Program-made: the position numbers and the translations under genes
Notes under the pieces: model-generated
What the model was told of the DNA's origin: nothing
Seen by the model: only the letters and a program-made list of their open reading frames with translations
Databases searched by the model: none
Shown: positions 7,630 through 17,902 of the stretch, piece after piece
Position numbering within the stretch: the stretch's first letter is position 1
Layout of the letters: each line of letters starts with the position of its first letter
Assembly: GCF_020510625.1 (NCBI RefSeq)
Contig: NZ_CP075191.1
Span: 1,774,001 to 1,838,000 of the forward strand
Direction of reading: 5' to 3'
DNA: 64,000 bases
Source: Ferribacterium limneticum
GTDB lineage: Bacteria; Pseudomonadota; Gammaproteobacteria; Burkholderiales; Rhodocyclaceae

Positions 7630-9516
7630 ATGTTCGACGCAGTCCGCAACAACAAAAGAATCGTCCAGGTTTTCCTTGCGCTGATCACGCTGCCGTTTGC
7701 CTTTTTCGGCGTTGATTCCTATATGAATGGAATTGGGTCAGGTGGCGATGTGGCCACCATCGGCAGTGTGAAAATTACCCAGCAGCAATTCCAGCAAACG
7801 CTGCGAGATCAGCAGGAGCGCTTGCGTACCCAGCTGGGCGCCCAGTTCGATGCCAAGATGCTGGATAACCCCGAGGCCCGCAAGGCGATTCTCGATGACC
7901 TGATCAACCAGCGCCTGCTGTTGGTGGAAGCCGGCAAGAAGCGGATGTTCGCCAGCGACGACGCGATACGCCAGACGATTGGTGCCATCGAGGCCTTCAA
8001 GGTCGATGGCAAGTTTTCCAGCGAGCGCTACGAAGCAGCCTTGCGCGCCCAAGGCATGTCGCCGGCCGGTTTTGAAGCCCAACTGCGTCAGGATCTGACT
8101 CTGCAGCAACTGGCTACAGCTGTCGGGCAATCCGGTCTGGTGGCGCGTACCGTCAGCGACCGCCTGCTTGCCTTGCAGACTGAAAAGCGCGAGGTGATGG
8201 AGTATCGCTTCAGCCTTGATAGCTACCTCGACAAGGTCAAACTGGCTGAAGATGCCGGCAAGAAGTTCTACGACGAAAACAGCACGCAATTCCAGATGCC
8301 GGAGCAGGCCAAGGCCGAATACGTGGTGTTGTCGATGGAGGCGATCAGCTCGCAGTTGTCAGTGACCGATGCCGAAGTCAAGGCCTGGTACGACGGCCAC
8401 AAGGATCGTTTTCTGCAGGCCGAAGAACGCCGCGCCAGCCATGTCCTGGTGGCTTCCGAAAAGCTGGGCAAGGACAAGGCCAAAGCCAAGGCGGTGGAAC
8501 TTCTGGCTGAAATCCGCAAAAACCCGGCTGCCTTCGGCGATCTGGCCAAGAAGAATTCCGATGATCCGGGTTCTGCCTCCAAGGGTGGCGATCTTGGCTT
8601 CTTCGGTCGCGGCATGATGGTGAAATCTTTTGAAGACACTGCCTTCAGCCTGAAGGATGGTGAAATTTCCGGGGTTGTCGAATCGGATTTCGGCTTCCAC
8701 ATTATCAAGCTGACCGGTATTCATGCTGCCAAGGAAAAGCCGCTGGCTGACGTCAAGGGCGAAATTGAAGCCGAGTTGAAGAAGACGGGTGCTTCCCGCA
8801 AGTTTGCCGAAGCCGCCGAAGCATTCAGCAACATGGTTTATGAGCAATCGGACAGCCTGAAGCCGGTGGCCGAGAAGTTCAAGCTGACCGTCAAGCAGTC
8901 CGACTGGCTGGGCCGTCAGGCCAACCCGGCGAATGGCGTGCTCGGCAACGAGAAAATCCTCGCCGCCTTGTTCTCCGACGATTCGGTCAAGAACAAGCGC
9001 AATACCGAGGCTGTCGAAATCGCACCGAATACGCTGGTTGCCGCACGTATTGTCGATTACAAGCCGACGGCCCTGCAGCCGTTCGATGGCGTCAAGGCCA
9101 GCATCGAAACCATGCTGAAGCGCAAGGAAGCGCAGGTCTTGGCGGTCAAGGATGGCGAGGCTCGTCTCGACGCGCTGCAAAAGGGTGAAGACAAACTGAC
9201 CTGGGGCGCGGCCAAAGCTGTGTCGCGTCTGGATTCCCGCTTGATTCCGCCACCGGCCGCACAGTCGGTGTTTCGGATGGAGGCTGGCAAGTTGCCGGCT
9301 TACACCGGCGTCGAACTGCCGGGGGCTGGATACGCCTTGTTCAAGCTGACCAAGGTGATTGCCGGTGAGAACCTGGATGACGCCACCAAAAAAGGCATGT
9401 TGCAGCAACTCGGCAATCTGGTTGCCAAGGAGGAAATGCAACTTTATCTGGCGGCACTGCGTAGCCGCTATAAGGTTGAGATCAATCAGGCGGCACTGGA
9501 AGCCAAGGAAAAGTAA
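7630..9516 (+). CDS. ppiD: Periplasmic folding chaperone PpiD (SurA_N / parvulin)
   Basis: An inner-membrane-anchored chaperone with a peptidyl-prolyl isomerase domain, helping outer-membrane and periplasmic proteins leave the Sec translocon. From the ATG at 7630 the protein has 628 residues: a short cytoplasmic N-terminus, one membrane segment ([15 protein letters not shown]), a SurA-like N domain, and a parvulin domain around residues 260-355 (ASHVLVA ... [19 protein letters not shown] ... FGFHIIKL). The frame is open upstream to a TTG at 7579, but the 7630 ATG has an upstream GAAGGA and puts the membrane segment at the correct place. It ends in a strong terminator. Confidence 0.93.
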   Translation: MFDAVRNNKRIVQVFLALITLPFAFFGVDSYMNGIGSGGDVATIGSVKITQQQFQQTLRDQQERLRTQLGAQFDAKMLDNPEARKAILDDLINQRLLLVEAGKKRMFASDDAIRQTIGAIEAFKVDGKFSSERYEAALRAQGMSPAGFEAQLRQDLTLQQLATAVGQSGLVARTVSDRLLALQTEKREVMEYRFSLDSYLDKVKLAEDAGKKFYDENSTQFQMPEQAKAEYVVLSMEAISSQLSVTDAEVKAWYDGHKDRFLQAEERRASHVLVASEKLGKDKAKAKAVELLAEIRKNPAAFGDLAKKNSDDPGSASKGGDLGFFGRGMMVKSFEDTAFSLKDGEISGVVESDFGFHIIKLTGIHAAKEKPLADVKGEIEAELKKTGASRKFAEAAEAFSNMVYEQSDSLKPVAEKFKLTVKQSDWLGRQANPANGVLGNEKILAALFSDDSVKNKRNTEAVEIAPNTLVAARIVDYKPTALQPFDGVKASIETMLKRKEAQVLAVKDGEARLDALQKGEDKLTWGAAKAVSRLDSRLIPPPAAQSVFRMEAGKLPAYTGVELPGAGYALFKLTKVIAGENLDDATKKGMLQQLGNLVAKEEMQLYLAALRSRYKVEINQAALEAKEK

Positions 9517-9535
9517 GCTTCTGTGTGTTCCATGG

Positions 9536-9560
9536 AAAGCGGGCTGCGGCCCGCTTTTTT
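9536..9560 (+). terminator. Intrinsic terminator of ppiD
   Basis: Stem AAAGCGGGC, loop TGCG, returning arm GCCCGCTTT continuing into a T run to 9560. Confidence 0.93.
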
Positions 9561-9709
9561 ATAGCCTGATTTTAGTTTGGCAATCCGGTGGTTTGCCGGA
9601 TAAGTGGGTGCTATTCTTCTGGGAAAGATGAGCGAGAATGCCCTTGGGAGGGGGCTTTCAGCGAATGAAAATTACCAGAGGCAGACATTGAAACGAATCA
9701 GGGGGAAGC

Positions 9710-12700
9710 ATGACCAGTAATCCGGGTTCGGCCGGGAAACGTCACGGCATTCTGCGATTGCTATGGGGTGCTGCGTTTCTGGTTAACTTGTTTGTCGTCG
9801 GCATGGTTCTCCTGATGCTTGAAAGAAACCGGCAACAGGAGGTCAATCAGGCGGAGACGCTGACCGAGAATTACTCGAAGATCCTGGAGGAGAGTCTTGC
9901 CGGTTTCATCAGCAAGATCGATATCACGCTGCTGACCGTTGCCGAAGAGGTGGAGCGGCAGCTCGCCACTGGCGGGATTGATCAAAAGGCGCTGGAGAAG
10001 TACATCGCGCACCAGGATGCCCATATTCCGGAGGCGCTTGGTCTGCGCGTGGTCGATGCACAGGGCATCATCCGGTATGCGATCAATGACATCAAGATTC
10101 GCAACGCCAGTATTGCCGACCGTCCGCAGTTCATCCGCCTGCGGGACGATCCGCAGGCTGGTCTGGTTATTTCGAAGCCTATCCTGGGTCGTGCCGCCGA
10201 CAAATGGATGGTTACCTTGGGGCGCCGTATCAACCATCCCGATGGCTCTTTCGCTGGCGATGTCCATGTCGCCGTTGCGGTGGATCATTTCATTGGCATG
10301 TTTGCCAAGCTCAATTTGGGCGAGAACGGTAATGTCGGCTTGTGGGACAAGACCACCCTGATAGCGCGTTATACAAAGACGGATACTCATGGCGCAACGG
10401 TGGGGACAAGCAATCCCTCTTCGGACTTGCGGGCGCTGCTCGCTTCGAACCAGACTGCTGCCAGCTACCACACCCGTTCCGGGGTGGACGGGATTACCCG
10501 AACCTTCTACTACCGTCAGCTTGGTCAATACCCGCTCTACCTGATTGTCGGGCTGGCCGATGAGGACTACCTGGCCAAGTGGCGAAAGGATTCGCTGAAT
10601 ACCGTGATGTTGGCCGGACTGTTCGTGCTGGCCAGTCTGATTTCGTCATTCTTGATTGGTCGCGCCTGGAAAAGACGAGAGGCAGACCGTGATGCGCTAC
10701 TGCGTCAGGATGCGGCATATACCGCCAAGCTCGAGCAGTACAACCGGGCTACCGATGCAGCATGGCGCCAAAGCGAACTAATCCTCTCGTCAGCCGCGGA
10801 AGGCATCTGCGGCGTCGATCTGGCGGGGCGGGTTATTTTCGTCAATCCGGCAGCACGCAAGATGTTTGGCTGGGATGAGGAAGAGGGCGTCGGGCTCGAT
10901 CTGCATGCCCTGACGCACCATCACGATATGGATGGAAAACCTTACGACAACAAGGATTGCCAGGTTTTCAAGACGCTGCAAGATGGGGAGCGGCGACATG
11001 TCAGCGATGGCCTTTATTGGCGCAAGGACGGCTCATCCTTTCCGGTCGAATTTACAGTCTCGTCCATTGAGCGGGACGGAAGGATCACCGGGGCAGTCAA
11101 CGTCTTTCGGGATATCTCCGAGCGCAAACAGATTGAAGCCGAACTGGAGCGCCATCATCGCCATCTTGAAGATCTGGTCCAGCAGCGAACGTCCGAACTG
11201 ATGCAAACAGAGGCTAGGGCCAGCCATATTTTGCACTCCAGTGCCGACGGCCTGTATGGTATTGACTGCAAGGGAATCATCACCTTCATCAATCCGGCGG
11301 CCTGCGCGATACTCGGCTACAAGGCCGAGCAGGTCATCGGCCTCCCTGCGCATTCCTTGCTTCACCACAGCCAGCCGGATGGATCTCCTTATCCGGCGGC
11401 GGATTGCCCCAGTTACAAGGCCTTGCGACTCGGCCAGAAGGTTCGTGTCAACGATGAGGTTTACTGGCATGCCGACGGCCACGCCGTCCCGGTGATGTAC
11501 GCCACTCACCCCATGTTGCAGGATGGCGAAATTACCGGTGCCGTCACCAGCTTTGTCGATGTCAGCGTTCAGCGGGCGGCGGCACAGGCGAGGGAACAGG
11601 CGCTGATTGCCGCAGAGAATCTGGCCCGGGTAAAGAGTGAATTCCTGGCCAACATGAGCCATGAAATCCGCACACCGCTCAACGGCGTCCTGGGGTTTGC
11701 CCAGATTGGCTATCGCAATTACCAGAATAGCGAGAAGGCGAGGGATTCTTTTGCCAAGATCCAGCTTTCCGGCAATCGTCTGCTCGGGATCATCAACGAC
11801 ATTCTCGACTTTTCCAAGATCGAGGCCGGCAAGCTACGCATCGAGCAGACGGAGGTGGTTCTTTCGGAGGTCATCGAACATGCCCTCGATCTGGTTCGGG
11901 AGCGTGCCCAGGCCAAGCAGATTGATCTTCGGGTTGAACTTGCCTCCGATCTGCCGAAAACCTGTATCAGCGACCCATTGCGCATGGGGCAGGTGCTTCT
12001 CAACATACTTTCCAATGCCGTCAAATTCACCGAGGCCGGCAGCGTTACCCTGTCACTCGACTGCCGGGATGGCATGTTGGTCTTCAAGGTAACAGACACC
12101 GGCATTGGCATGAATGCAGAGCAGATTGGCGCCTTGTTCAATCCATTTCATCAGGCAGACGCTTCGGCCAGCCGGAAGTTTGGCGGTACCGGTCTTGGTC
12201 TGGCGATCAGCAAACGTATTCTGGAGTTGATGAATGGAAATGTCAGCGTCAACAGTTGCACTGGCGTTGGCAGCAGCATCGAGTTTTGTTTTCCCTACGT
12301 AATGCCGGAGGGGGCAGCGGAAACGCAACCCAACTTGCAGGACGAAATGGGCGAGGGGAAAAAGCCATTGGCGGGTATTTCGATACTGGTGGCCGATGAC
12401 GAGGCCATCAATCGCATGGTGCTCGAAGAGATTTTGGTCGAATACGGTGCCGGTGTGGTTCTGGTTGAAAATGGCCAGGAGGCGGTGGCGCGCGTGATGC
12501 ACGACGGCCGGGATGCCTACGATGTGGTGCTGATGGATATCCAGATGCCGGAGATGGATGGGTTTGAAGCGACGCGCCGGATACTCGAACAGGCCCCTGA
12601 TCTGCCGATCATTGCCCAGACGGCTCACGCCTTCAATGAAGAGCGGGAAAAGTGTTTTGCTGCCGGCATGGTCGATCACATCGCCAAGCCGATAGAGCCT

Positions 12701-12748
12701 GAGGCGCTGGGGGAAATGATCCGCCAGCATGTGCTGGTCAAGCCATAA
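9710..12748 (+). CDS. Hybrid sensor histidine kinase (double-Cache, two PAS, HisKA, HATPase, receiver)
   Basis: A 1012-residue inner-membrane sensor. Segment by segment: TM1 near residues 17-38; an extracytoplasmic Cache-type sensor to about 295 (VVDAQGIIRYAIND, WMVTLGRRINHPDGSFAG); TM2 near 300-322; two PAS domains (about 355-475 and 500-620), each with a DxxCxxxK-type insert; HisKA with phospho-His651 (SHEIRTPLNG); an HATPase with N and G boxes (NILSNAVKF, GGTGLGLAISKRI); and a receiver with phospho-Asp943 (VVLMDIQMPEMDG). All catalytic positions are present. The ligand and partner regulator are unknown; no response regulator is adjacent. Ribosome site GGGGGAAGC precedes the ATG. Confidence 0.93.
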   Translation: MTSNPGSAGKRHGILRLLWGAAFLVNLFVVGMVLLMLERNRQQEVNQAETLTENYSKILEESLAGFISKIDITLLTVAEEVERQLATGGIDQKALEKYIAHQDAHIPEALGLRVVDAQGIIRYAINDIKIRNASIADRPQFIRLRDDPQAGLVISKPILGRAADKWMVTLGRRINHPDGSFAGDVHVAVAVDHFIGMFAKLNLGENGNVGLWDKTTLIARYTKTDTHGATVGTSNPSSDLRALLASNQTAASYHTRSGVDGITRTFYYRQLGQYPLYLIVGLADEDYLAKWRKDSLNTVMLAGLFVLASLISSFLIGRAWKRREADRDALLRQDAAYTAKLEQYNRATDAAWRQSELILSSAAEGICGVDLAGRVIFVNPAARKMFGWDEEEGVGLDLHALTHHHDMDGKPYDNKDCQVFKTLQDGERRHVSDGLYWRKDGSSFPVEFTVSSIERDGRITGAVNVFRDISERKQIEAELERHHRHLEDLVQQRTSELMQTEARASHILHSSADGLYGIDCKGIITFINPAACAILGYKAEQVIGLPAHSLLHHSQPDGSPYPAADCPSYKALRLGQKVRVNDEVYWHADGHAVPVMYATHPMLQDGEITGAVTSFVDVSVQRAAAQAREQALIAAENLARVKSEFLANMSHEIRTPLNGVLGFAQIGYRNYQNSEKARDSFAKIQLSGNRLLGIINDILDFSKIEAGKLRIEQTEVVLSEVIEHALDLVRERAQAKQIDLRVELASDLPKTCISDPLRMGQVLLNILSNAVKFTEAGSVTLSLDCRDGMLVFKVTDTGIGMNAEQIGALFNPFHQADASASRKFGGTGLGLAISKRILELMNGNVSVNSCTGVGSSIEFCFPYVMPEGAAETQPNLQDEMGEGKKPLAGISILVADDEAINRMVLEEILVEYGAGVVLVENGQEAVARVMHDGRDAYDVVLMDIQMPEMDGFEATRRILEQAPDLPIIAQTAHAFNEEREKCFAAGMVDHIAKPIEPEALGEMIRQHVLVKP

Positions 12749-12752
12749 AACA

Positions 12753-12787
12753 AAAACGCCGACCGGAATTAACCGAATCGGCGTTTT
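12753..12787. terminator. Bidirectional intrinsic terminator
   Basis: Stem AAAACGCCGA / TCGGCGTTTT with a 15-base loop that itself contains CGG...CCG, placed between the convergent hybrid kinase and fabI. Confidence 0.88.
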
Positions 12788-12815
12788 CTTGCGGTGTGGG
12801 CCGCTGTAATTCGCT

Positions 12816-13613
12816 TTAGGCGGGCAGCGGGTCAGCGTTACCCAGCGCCACGGTGTTCATGCCGCCATCGACGTACATGATTTCACCGGTGATGCCGCTG
12901 GCCAGGTCGGACAGCATGAAGGCGGCGGCGTTGCCGACTTCCTCGATGGTCACGTTGCGACGCAGCGGTGCATTGTGCGAGTTGTAGGCCAGCAGCTTGC
13001 CAAAATTGCCGATGCCGGAAGCCGCCAGGGTCTTGATCGGGCCGGCCGAGATGGCGTTGGCACGGATGCCTTCAGGGCCGAGACAGAAGGCCAGGTAACG
13101 GGTTGCCGCTTCCAGGCTGGCCTTGGCCAGGCCCATGGTGTTGTAGTTCGGCATGGTGCGCTCGGCGCCGAGATAGGAGAGGGCGAGCGCAGCGCTCTTG
13201 CGACCCTGCATCATCGGGCGAGCAGCCTTGACCAGCGCCGGGTAGCTGTACGATGAAATTTCGTGGGCGATGCGGAAAGCTTCACGGGTGATGCCGTTCA
13301 GGAAATCGCCTTCGATTGCTTCGGTCGGGGCGTAGGCAATGGAATGAACCAAGCCATCCAGTCCATCCCAGTGCTTGGCCAGTTCGACGAACAGATTATC
13401 AATCTGCTCATCGCTACCGACATCCAGCGGGAAAACCAGCGTGCTGTCGAATTCAGCGGCAAATTTGTTGATACGGTCCAAAAACCGTTCATTCTGGTAC
13501 GAAAAGGCGAGTTGGGCACCTTCACGATGGCAGGCCTTGGCGATGCCATAGGCGATGGAATGCTTGGACAGCAGTCCGGTGATCAGAATTTTCTTGTCGG
13601 CGAGAAAGCCCAT
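12816..13613 (-). CDS. fabI: Enoyl-[acyl-carrier-protein] reductase (NADH)
   Basis: Catalyses the last reduction of each fatty acid elongation cycle. The 265-residue protein is a short-chain dehydrogenase of the FabI type, with the N-terminal nucleotide-binding segment [16 protein letters not shown], Tyr147 in [12 protein letters not shown] and the Tyr157-x6-Lys164 pair (NYNTMGLAK) matching the E. coli enzyme with an offset of one. The ribosome site AAGGGAG precedes the start. It lies downstream of the ETF-quinone oxidoreductase gene on the same strand with an 88-base gap, so co-transcription is possible. Confidence 0.97.
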   Translation of the reverse strand: MGFLADKKILITGLLSKHSIAYGIAKACHREGAQLAFSYQNERFLDRINKFAAEFDSTLVFPLDVGSDEQIDNLFVELAKHWDGLDGLVHSIAYAPTEAIEGDFLNGITREAFRIAHEISSYSYPALVKAARPMMQGRKSAALALSYLGAERTMPNYNTMGLAKASLEAATRYLAFCLGPEGIRANAISAGPIKTLAASGIGNFGKLLAYNSHNAPLRRNVTIEEVGNAAAFMLSDLASGITGEIMYVDGGMNTVALGNADPLPA

Positions 13614-13701
13614 GTGTTGTTCTCCCTTAGGGGTTTAGCCGCAAGATTATAAACCGGGAAACAGTGATTCGCGGCATGCGACCACCGTTTCCGATTGCCA
13701 C

Positions 13702-15348
13702 CTACATATTCGGGTAAGTCGGGCCTTCGCCGCCTTGCGGCACAACCCAGTTGATGTTTTGCGTCGGGTCCTTGATGTCGCAGGTCTTGCAGTGGACACA
13801 ATTCTGGGCATTGATCTGCAGACGAGGACTTCCACCGCTTTCATCGCGCAGGATTTCATAGACGCCAGCCGGGCAGAAACGTTGTTCCGGGGCGTCGTAT
13901 TTGGCGAGATTGACGCTGATGGGAACGCTGGCATCTTTTAACTGCAGATGGCAGGGCTGGTCTTCCTCATGGTTGGTGCTGGAAAGGAAAACAGAAGACA
14001 GGCGGTCAAAGGTGATCACGCCATCCGGCTTGGGATAGGTGATGGGTTCGCATTCGGCCGCCGGTTTCAGCTTGGCGTGGTCGGCCTTGCGGTTGTGCAG
14101 GGTCCATGGTGCCTTGCCACGCAACAAGACCTGATCAATGCCGAACATGATGGAGCCGAGCATCAGGCCTTTGTTCATCCACGGTTTGAAATTGCGCGTC
14201 TGGTGCAGTTCTTCGAACAACCAGCTCTTCTTGAAGCTTTCAGGATAGGCGCTCAGTTCGTCGCGCTGGCGTTCGGCCGTTAGTGCTTCAAAACAGGCTT
14301 CGGCTGCCAATGAGCCGGTTTTGATGGCGCAGTGCGTGCCTTTGATGCGCGCGGCATTCAGGAAGCCGGCATCATCACCGACCAGCACGCCGCCGGGGAA
14401 AGTCAGCTTGGGCAGTGACTGCAGGCCGCCGGCAGTCAGGGCACGGGCGCCATAAGCGATGCGTTTGCCACCTTCGAGGAACTTGCGGATTTCCGGATGG
14501 GTCTTGAAGCGCTGGAATTCTTCGTAGGGTGACAGGTGCGGGTTGCTGTAGCCGAGGCCGACGACGAAACCGACGGCGATCTGGTTGTTTTCCAGATGAT
14601 AGAGAAAGCCGCCGCCGTAGGTGTCCGGCTGCATCGGCCAGCCGCCGCTATGAATGACGAGGCCGAGTTGGTGTTTGTCCGGATCGATTTCCCACAATTC
14701 CTTAAGGCCAATGCCGTAGGTTTGTGGATCGGTATCCGCGTTGAGGTTGAATTTTTCCATCAACTGCTTGCCGAGATGGCCGCGGCAACCTTCGGCGAAG
14801 AAAGTGTATTTGCCGAGCAGTTCCATGCCCATCTGAAAGTTCGGGCCTTCGGAACCATCGTGCAGGCGTCCCATGTCGCCGGTAGCTACGCCCTTGACGG
14901 CACCGTTCTCATCAAACAGCACTTCGGCGCCGGCAAAGCCTGGGTAGATTTCGACGCCCAGCGCTTCGGCCTGTTCGCCGAGCCAGCGGCAGACATTACC
15001 CAGAGAAATGACGTAATTGCCTTCATTGTGAAAGCAACTGGGCAGCAGGCTGTTCGGTACTTTGGTGGCGCCGGTTTCGGAGAGAATGAAAAAGCGATCC
15101 TCGGAAACAGGGGCGTTGAGCGGGGCACCGTCTTCCTGCCAGCTGGGCAATAGTTCGGTCAGGGCACGCGGGTCCATGACGGCGCCGGAAAGAATATGGG
15201 CGCCGATTTCGGCGCCTTTCTCGATCAGGCAGACGCCCAGATCAACCCCTTTTTCTGCTGCCAGTTGTTTCAGCCGAATGGCCGAAGCCAAGCCAGCCGG
15301 GCCGCCACCAACGATGACGACGTCAAATTCCATGGATTCGCGTTCCAT
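13702..15348 (-). CDS. Electron transfer flavoprotein-ubiquinone oxidoreductase
   Basis: Passes electrons from ETF (fatty acid and amino acid oxidation) to the quinone pool at the inner membrane. The 548-residue protein starts with the FAD-binding motif VVIVGGGPAGLASAIRL and carries a C-terminal 4Fe-4S ferredoxin-like domain with cysteines in FCPAGVYEI and NCVHCKTCDIKDP. Length and order are typical. The start at 15348 is supported by AGGAG a few bases upstream; MEFDVV six codons in is an alternative. A near-palindrome upstream (15381-15400) may be the operator of this gene and the divergent thioesterase gene. Confidence 0.95.
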   Translation of the reverse strand: MERESMEFDVVIVGGGPAGLASAIRLKQLAAEKGVDLGVCLIEKGAEIGAHILSGAVMDPRALTELLPSWQEDGAPLNAPVSEDRFFILSETGATKVPNSLLPSCFHNEGNYVISLGNVCRWLGEQAEALGVEIYPGFAGAEVLFDENGAVKGVATGDMGRLHDGSEGPNFQMGMELLGKYTFFAEGCRGHLGKQLMEKFNLNADTDPQTYGIGLKELWEIDPDKHQLGLVIHSGGWPMQPDTYGGGFLYHLENNQIAVGFVVGLGYSNPHLSPYEEFQRFKTHPEIRKFLEGGKRIAYGARALTAGGLQSLPKLTFPGGVLVGDDAGFLNAARIKGTHCAIKTGSLAAEACFEALTAERQRDELSAYPESFKKSWLFEELHQTRNFKPWMNKGLMLGSIMFGIDQVLLRGKAPWTLHNRKADHAKLKPAAECEPITYPKPDGVITFDRLSSVFLSSTNHEEDQPCHLQLKDASVPISVNLAKYDAPEQRFCPAGVYEILRDESGGSPRLQINAQNCVHCKTCDIKDPTQNINWVVPQGGEGPTYPNM

Positions 15349-15380
15349 GATGTCTCCTAAGTTTTATTGTTAGCTTATTT

Positions 15381-15400
15381 TCAATACGGTACAGTATGGA
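15381..15400. promoter_or_regulatory. Near-palindrome between ETF-QO and thioesterase genes, candidate operator
   Basis: TCAATACGGTACAGTATGGA reads almost the same on both strands (16 of 20 positions), centred on GTAC with ATAC/GTAT arms. It lies between two divergent genes linked to acyl-CoA metabolism. The form suits a TetR-type fatty-acid regulator, but the regulator is unknown. Confidence 0.42.
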
Positions 15401-15436
15401 AATGCTTTGATCAACAACACTCTAGTATTCAGGATT

Positions 15437-15847
15437 ATGGAACACAAGAAAAAGCTTATTCACGTCACGAAAATGCCCATTCGCTGGGGCGATATGGATG
15501 CCTATGGGCATGTCAACAACACGATCTATTTTCGCTACATGGAGCAGGCGCGGGTCGAATGGATCGAGGACATGAAGGTGCCGGTTCGCCCTGGTGGTGA
15601 CGGGCCGGTCATCATCAATGCCAGCTGTACCTTCATGATCCCGATGACTTATCCGGGCATGGTTGAGGTGCGGACTTATGTCGGCGCGATTGGCCGCTCC
15701 AGCTTCCAGACCTACGTTGAAATGCGCATCGAGGGCGATGACAAACTCTACGCCGAGGGCGCGGCCAAGGTGGTGTGGATGAATACCCAGACCGGAAAAT
15801 CAGTGCCGGTGCCTGATCACGTGCGGGCCGTACTCGAAGCAGAGTAA
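15437..15847 (+). CDS. Acyl-CoA thioesterase, hotdog fold (4HBT/YbgC-like)
   Basis: A 136-residue single hotdog domain that hydrolyses acyl-CoA esters. The diagnostic motif RWGDMDAYGHVNN (residues 16-28) places the catalytic Asp21 and His25, followed by the long helix YFRYMEQARVEWI. The frame is open to a TTG at 15407, but the ATG at 15437 gives the normal family N-terminus and has AGG just upstream. It is divergent from the ETF-QO gene, which makes a role in fatty acid breakdown likely; the exact substrate is not readable from sequence. Confidence 0.87.
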   Translation: MEHKKKLIHVTKMPIRWGDMDAYGHVNNTIYFRYMEQARVEWIEDMKVPVRPGGDGPVIINASCTFMIPMTYPGMVEVRTYVGAIGRSSFQTYVEMRIEGDDKLYAEGAAKVVWMNTQTGKSVPVPDHVRAVLEAE

Positions 15848-15882
15848 ACTCACAGCCCATCGCATCATCGAATCCGAAGAGC

Positions 15883-17229
15883 ATGGGCAAACGAAAAATC
15901 TGGGAAAAGCTGCTGTCGAGCGAACGCCTGGGGGCCGGCAAGGCACCCGGCACGGCCGAGCGTACGGCCTTCCAGCAGGATTACGACCGCATCGTCTTCA
16001 CTTCCGCCTTCCGGCGCATGAAGGACAAGACGCAGGTTTTCCCGCTTTCCAAGAGCGATTATGTCCGGACTCGCCTGACGCACAGTCTTGAGGTCAGTTG
16101 TGTCGGGCGCTCTCTCGGTGCGGTGGTTGGGCGCGAGATCATCGCCCGGCACGGTTTGCAGCATGTCGAATCCGGTGATTTCGGTGCCATCGTTGCTGCG
16201 GCCTGTCTGGCTCATGACATCGGTAATCCACCCTTCGGCCATGCCGGTGAAGACGCCATCCGCGAATGGTTCCGCCATTCCGGGCTGCTCGAACGTCACG
16301 ACTTTACGCCAGCGCAGAAGGCAGATTTCGAGCGCTACGAAGGCAACGCGCAAGGTTTTCGCATCGTCAGTCGGCTGCAAAGCCCGGCCAATCCCGGCGG
16401 CCTGCAACTGAGCAGTGCGGTATTGGCGACCTTTACCAAATATCCGCGTCCCTCCCATCTGGATACAGAGCTGGATGGCAAGAGTGGCAAGAAATTTGGC
16501 TTCTTCCAGCAGGATGCCGAGGCTTTCCAGCAAGTGGCGCGGGCGACCGGTTTGGTCGAACGTATCCCGGGTACCGCCTGGCGGCGCCATCCGCTGGCCT
16601 TTCTGGTCGAAGTGGCCGATGACACCTGCTACCTGATCGTTGATCTGGAAGATGCCGCGCGGCTCGGTTTCGTCCATTACAAGGACGCCGAATGCCTGCT
16701 CGCCGACCTGGCTGGCAACACGGTCAATGGCGGGCGGCTGGATCGGCTGCACGATCCGAAAGAGCGTTTGGAGTACCTGCGTGCAAAGGCCATCGGCTGC
16801 CTTCTTGAAAGTGCCGCGGCGGTCTTCCTGGAAAACGAGGATGCCATTCTGAGTGGAACGTTTGACGACGAACTGCTCGAAAACTCGCCGATCGCCCATC
16901 CCCTGCAGGCCATTCTCAAACTGGCCAAGGAAACGATCTACACGGCCCGCCCGGCGCTGGAAATTGAAACTGCCGGCTTCGAGGTACTTGGTGCCTTGCT
17001 TGGCTTATTCACCAATGCGGTCGAGGCGAAAGCGGGTCATGCTCGTTTCACCACCCGCGAACGCATGTTGCTGAAATTGCTGCCAACGCAGTTTCTTGGC
17101 CACGGCGGTGAGCCGGATGCCGATCCTTACATTCGTCTGTTGCAGGTGGCTGATTTTGTCGCCGGAATGACCGATTCTTACGCGGTGGACATGTATCGCA
17201 AGCTGAAGGGCTTCGACTTGCCGACCTGA
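15883..17229 (+). CDS. dgt: Deoxyguanosinetriphosphate triphosphohydrolase
   Basis: An HD-domain enzyme removing triphosphate from dGTP or other dNTPs, affecting nucleotide pools and replication fidelity. The 448-residue protein shows the metal ligands of the HD superfamily: RLTHSLEVSCVGR, then LAHDIGNPPFGHAGEDAI, and a later Asp in VEVADDTCYLIVDLED. Length fits the type found in many Proteobacteria. It starts 35 bases after the thioesterase and may be in its transcript. It stops 25 bases before the LexA box of the SOS operon. Confidence 0.93.
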   Translation: MGKRKIWEKLLSSERLGAGKAPGTAERTAFQQDYDRIVFTSAFRRMKDKTQVFPLSKSDYVRTRLTHSLEVSCVGRSLGAVVGREIIARHGLQHVESGDFGAIVAAACLAHDIGNPPFGHAGEDAIREWFRHSGLLERHDFTPAQKADFERYEGNAQGFRIVSRLQSPANPGGLQLSSAVLATFTKYPRPSHLDTELDGKSGKKFGFFQQDAEAFQQVARATGLVERIPGTAWRRHPLAFLVEVADDTCYLIVDLEDAARLGFVHYKDAECLLADLAGNTVNGGRLDRLHDPKERLEYLRAKAIGCLLESAAAVFLENEDAILSGTFDDELLENSPIAHPLQAILKLAKETIYTARPALEIETAGFEVLGALLGLFTNAVEAKAGHARFTTRERMLLKLLPTQFLGHGGEPDADPYIRLLQVADFVAGMTDSYAVDMYRKLKGFDLPT

Positions 17230-17254
17230 TTTTCTGCTTGCCAAAAACTGATTA

Positions 17255-17270
17255 CTGTACAAAAATACAG
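17255..17270 (+). promoter_or_regulatory. LexA box in front of lexA
   Basis: CTGTACAAAAATACAG is an exact CTGT-N8-ACAG site, 26 bases before the lexA start codon. A TTGCCA (17238-17243) followed after 17 bases by AAAAAT (17261-17266) could be the promoter, in which case the box covers the -10 region and gives autorepression. Confidence 0.9.
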
Positions 17271-17296
17271 TCAATGGTTTTTAGCGGAGGCCGGCC

Positions 17297-17902
17297 ATGA
17301 AACTCACGCCACGTCAGCAGGAAATTCTCGACTTCATCAGGAGCACGCTGGAAGTGCTCGGTGCGCCGCCAACGCGCATGGAAATTTCCAGCGCCTTCGG
17401 TTTTGCTTCGCCCAATGCAGCGGAAGATCATCTCAAGGCGCTGGCCAAGAAGGGCGCCATCGTGCTCGAACCTGGTTCGGCGCGAGGCATTCGCTTGGTT
17501 GAGCAGCTTGGTCTGCCGTTGATTGGCAGTGTCGCCGCTGGCTCGCCCATCCTTGCTGTCGAGAACATGCAGGGGCGCTATGCGCTGGATGCCAGTCTGT
17601 TTGAACCGAAAGCCGATTTTCTGCTCAAGGTGCGCGGTCTGTCGATGATCGATGTCGGTATCTTCGATGGTGACCTGCTGGCCGTGCACAAGACCAACCA
17701 GGCACGCGATGGGCAGATCGTCGTCGCCCGGCTGGATGAAGAGGTGACGGTCAAACGTCTGGAACGCAGTGCTGGCCAGATCAGGCTGATTGCCGAGAAC
17801 CCCGATTTCGAACCGATTATCGTCGATCCGGAAGCAGTTGATTTTGCCATCGAAGGCATTGCCGTCGGCCTGATTCGCGGGGCTGTTTCCAAGCTGTCAT
17901 GA
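17297..17902 (+). CDS. lexA: SOS repressor LexA
   Basis: Represses DNA-damage genes and cleaves itself when RecA is activated. The 201-residue protein has an N-terminal winged helix ([38 protein letters not shown]) and an S24 peptidase domain with cleavage site Ala81-Gly82 (GSVAAGSP), nucleophile Ser116 ([10 protein letters not shown]) and Lys153 (EVTVKRL), each three positions from E. coli. GGAGG precedes the ATG. It is the first gene of the operon with imuA, imuB and dnaE2; its stop overlaps the imuA start by four bases (ATGA). Confidence 0.97.
   Translation: MKLTPRQQEILDFIRSTLEVLGAPPTRMEISSAFGFASPNAAEDHLKALAKKGAIVLEPGSARGIRLVEQLGLPLIGSVAAGSPILAVENMQGRYALDASLFEPKADFLLKVRGLSMIDVGIFDGDLLAVHKTNQARDGQIVVARLDEEVTVKRLERSAGQIRLIAENPDFEPIIVDPEAVDFAIEGIAVGLIRGAVSKLS

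Noticed and set aside
8359..9441. 360-codon minus-strand frame under ppiD
   Set aside because: Shadow of ppiD; no start signal or recognised domain.
9571..9605. Sigma-28 promoter before the hybrid kinase
   Set aside because: TAGTTT and GCCGGATAA are present but the spacer is about 16 instead of 11 and the -10 carries an insertion.
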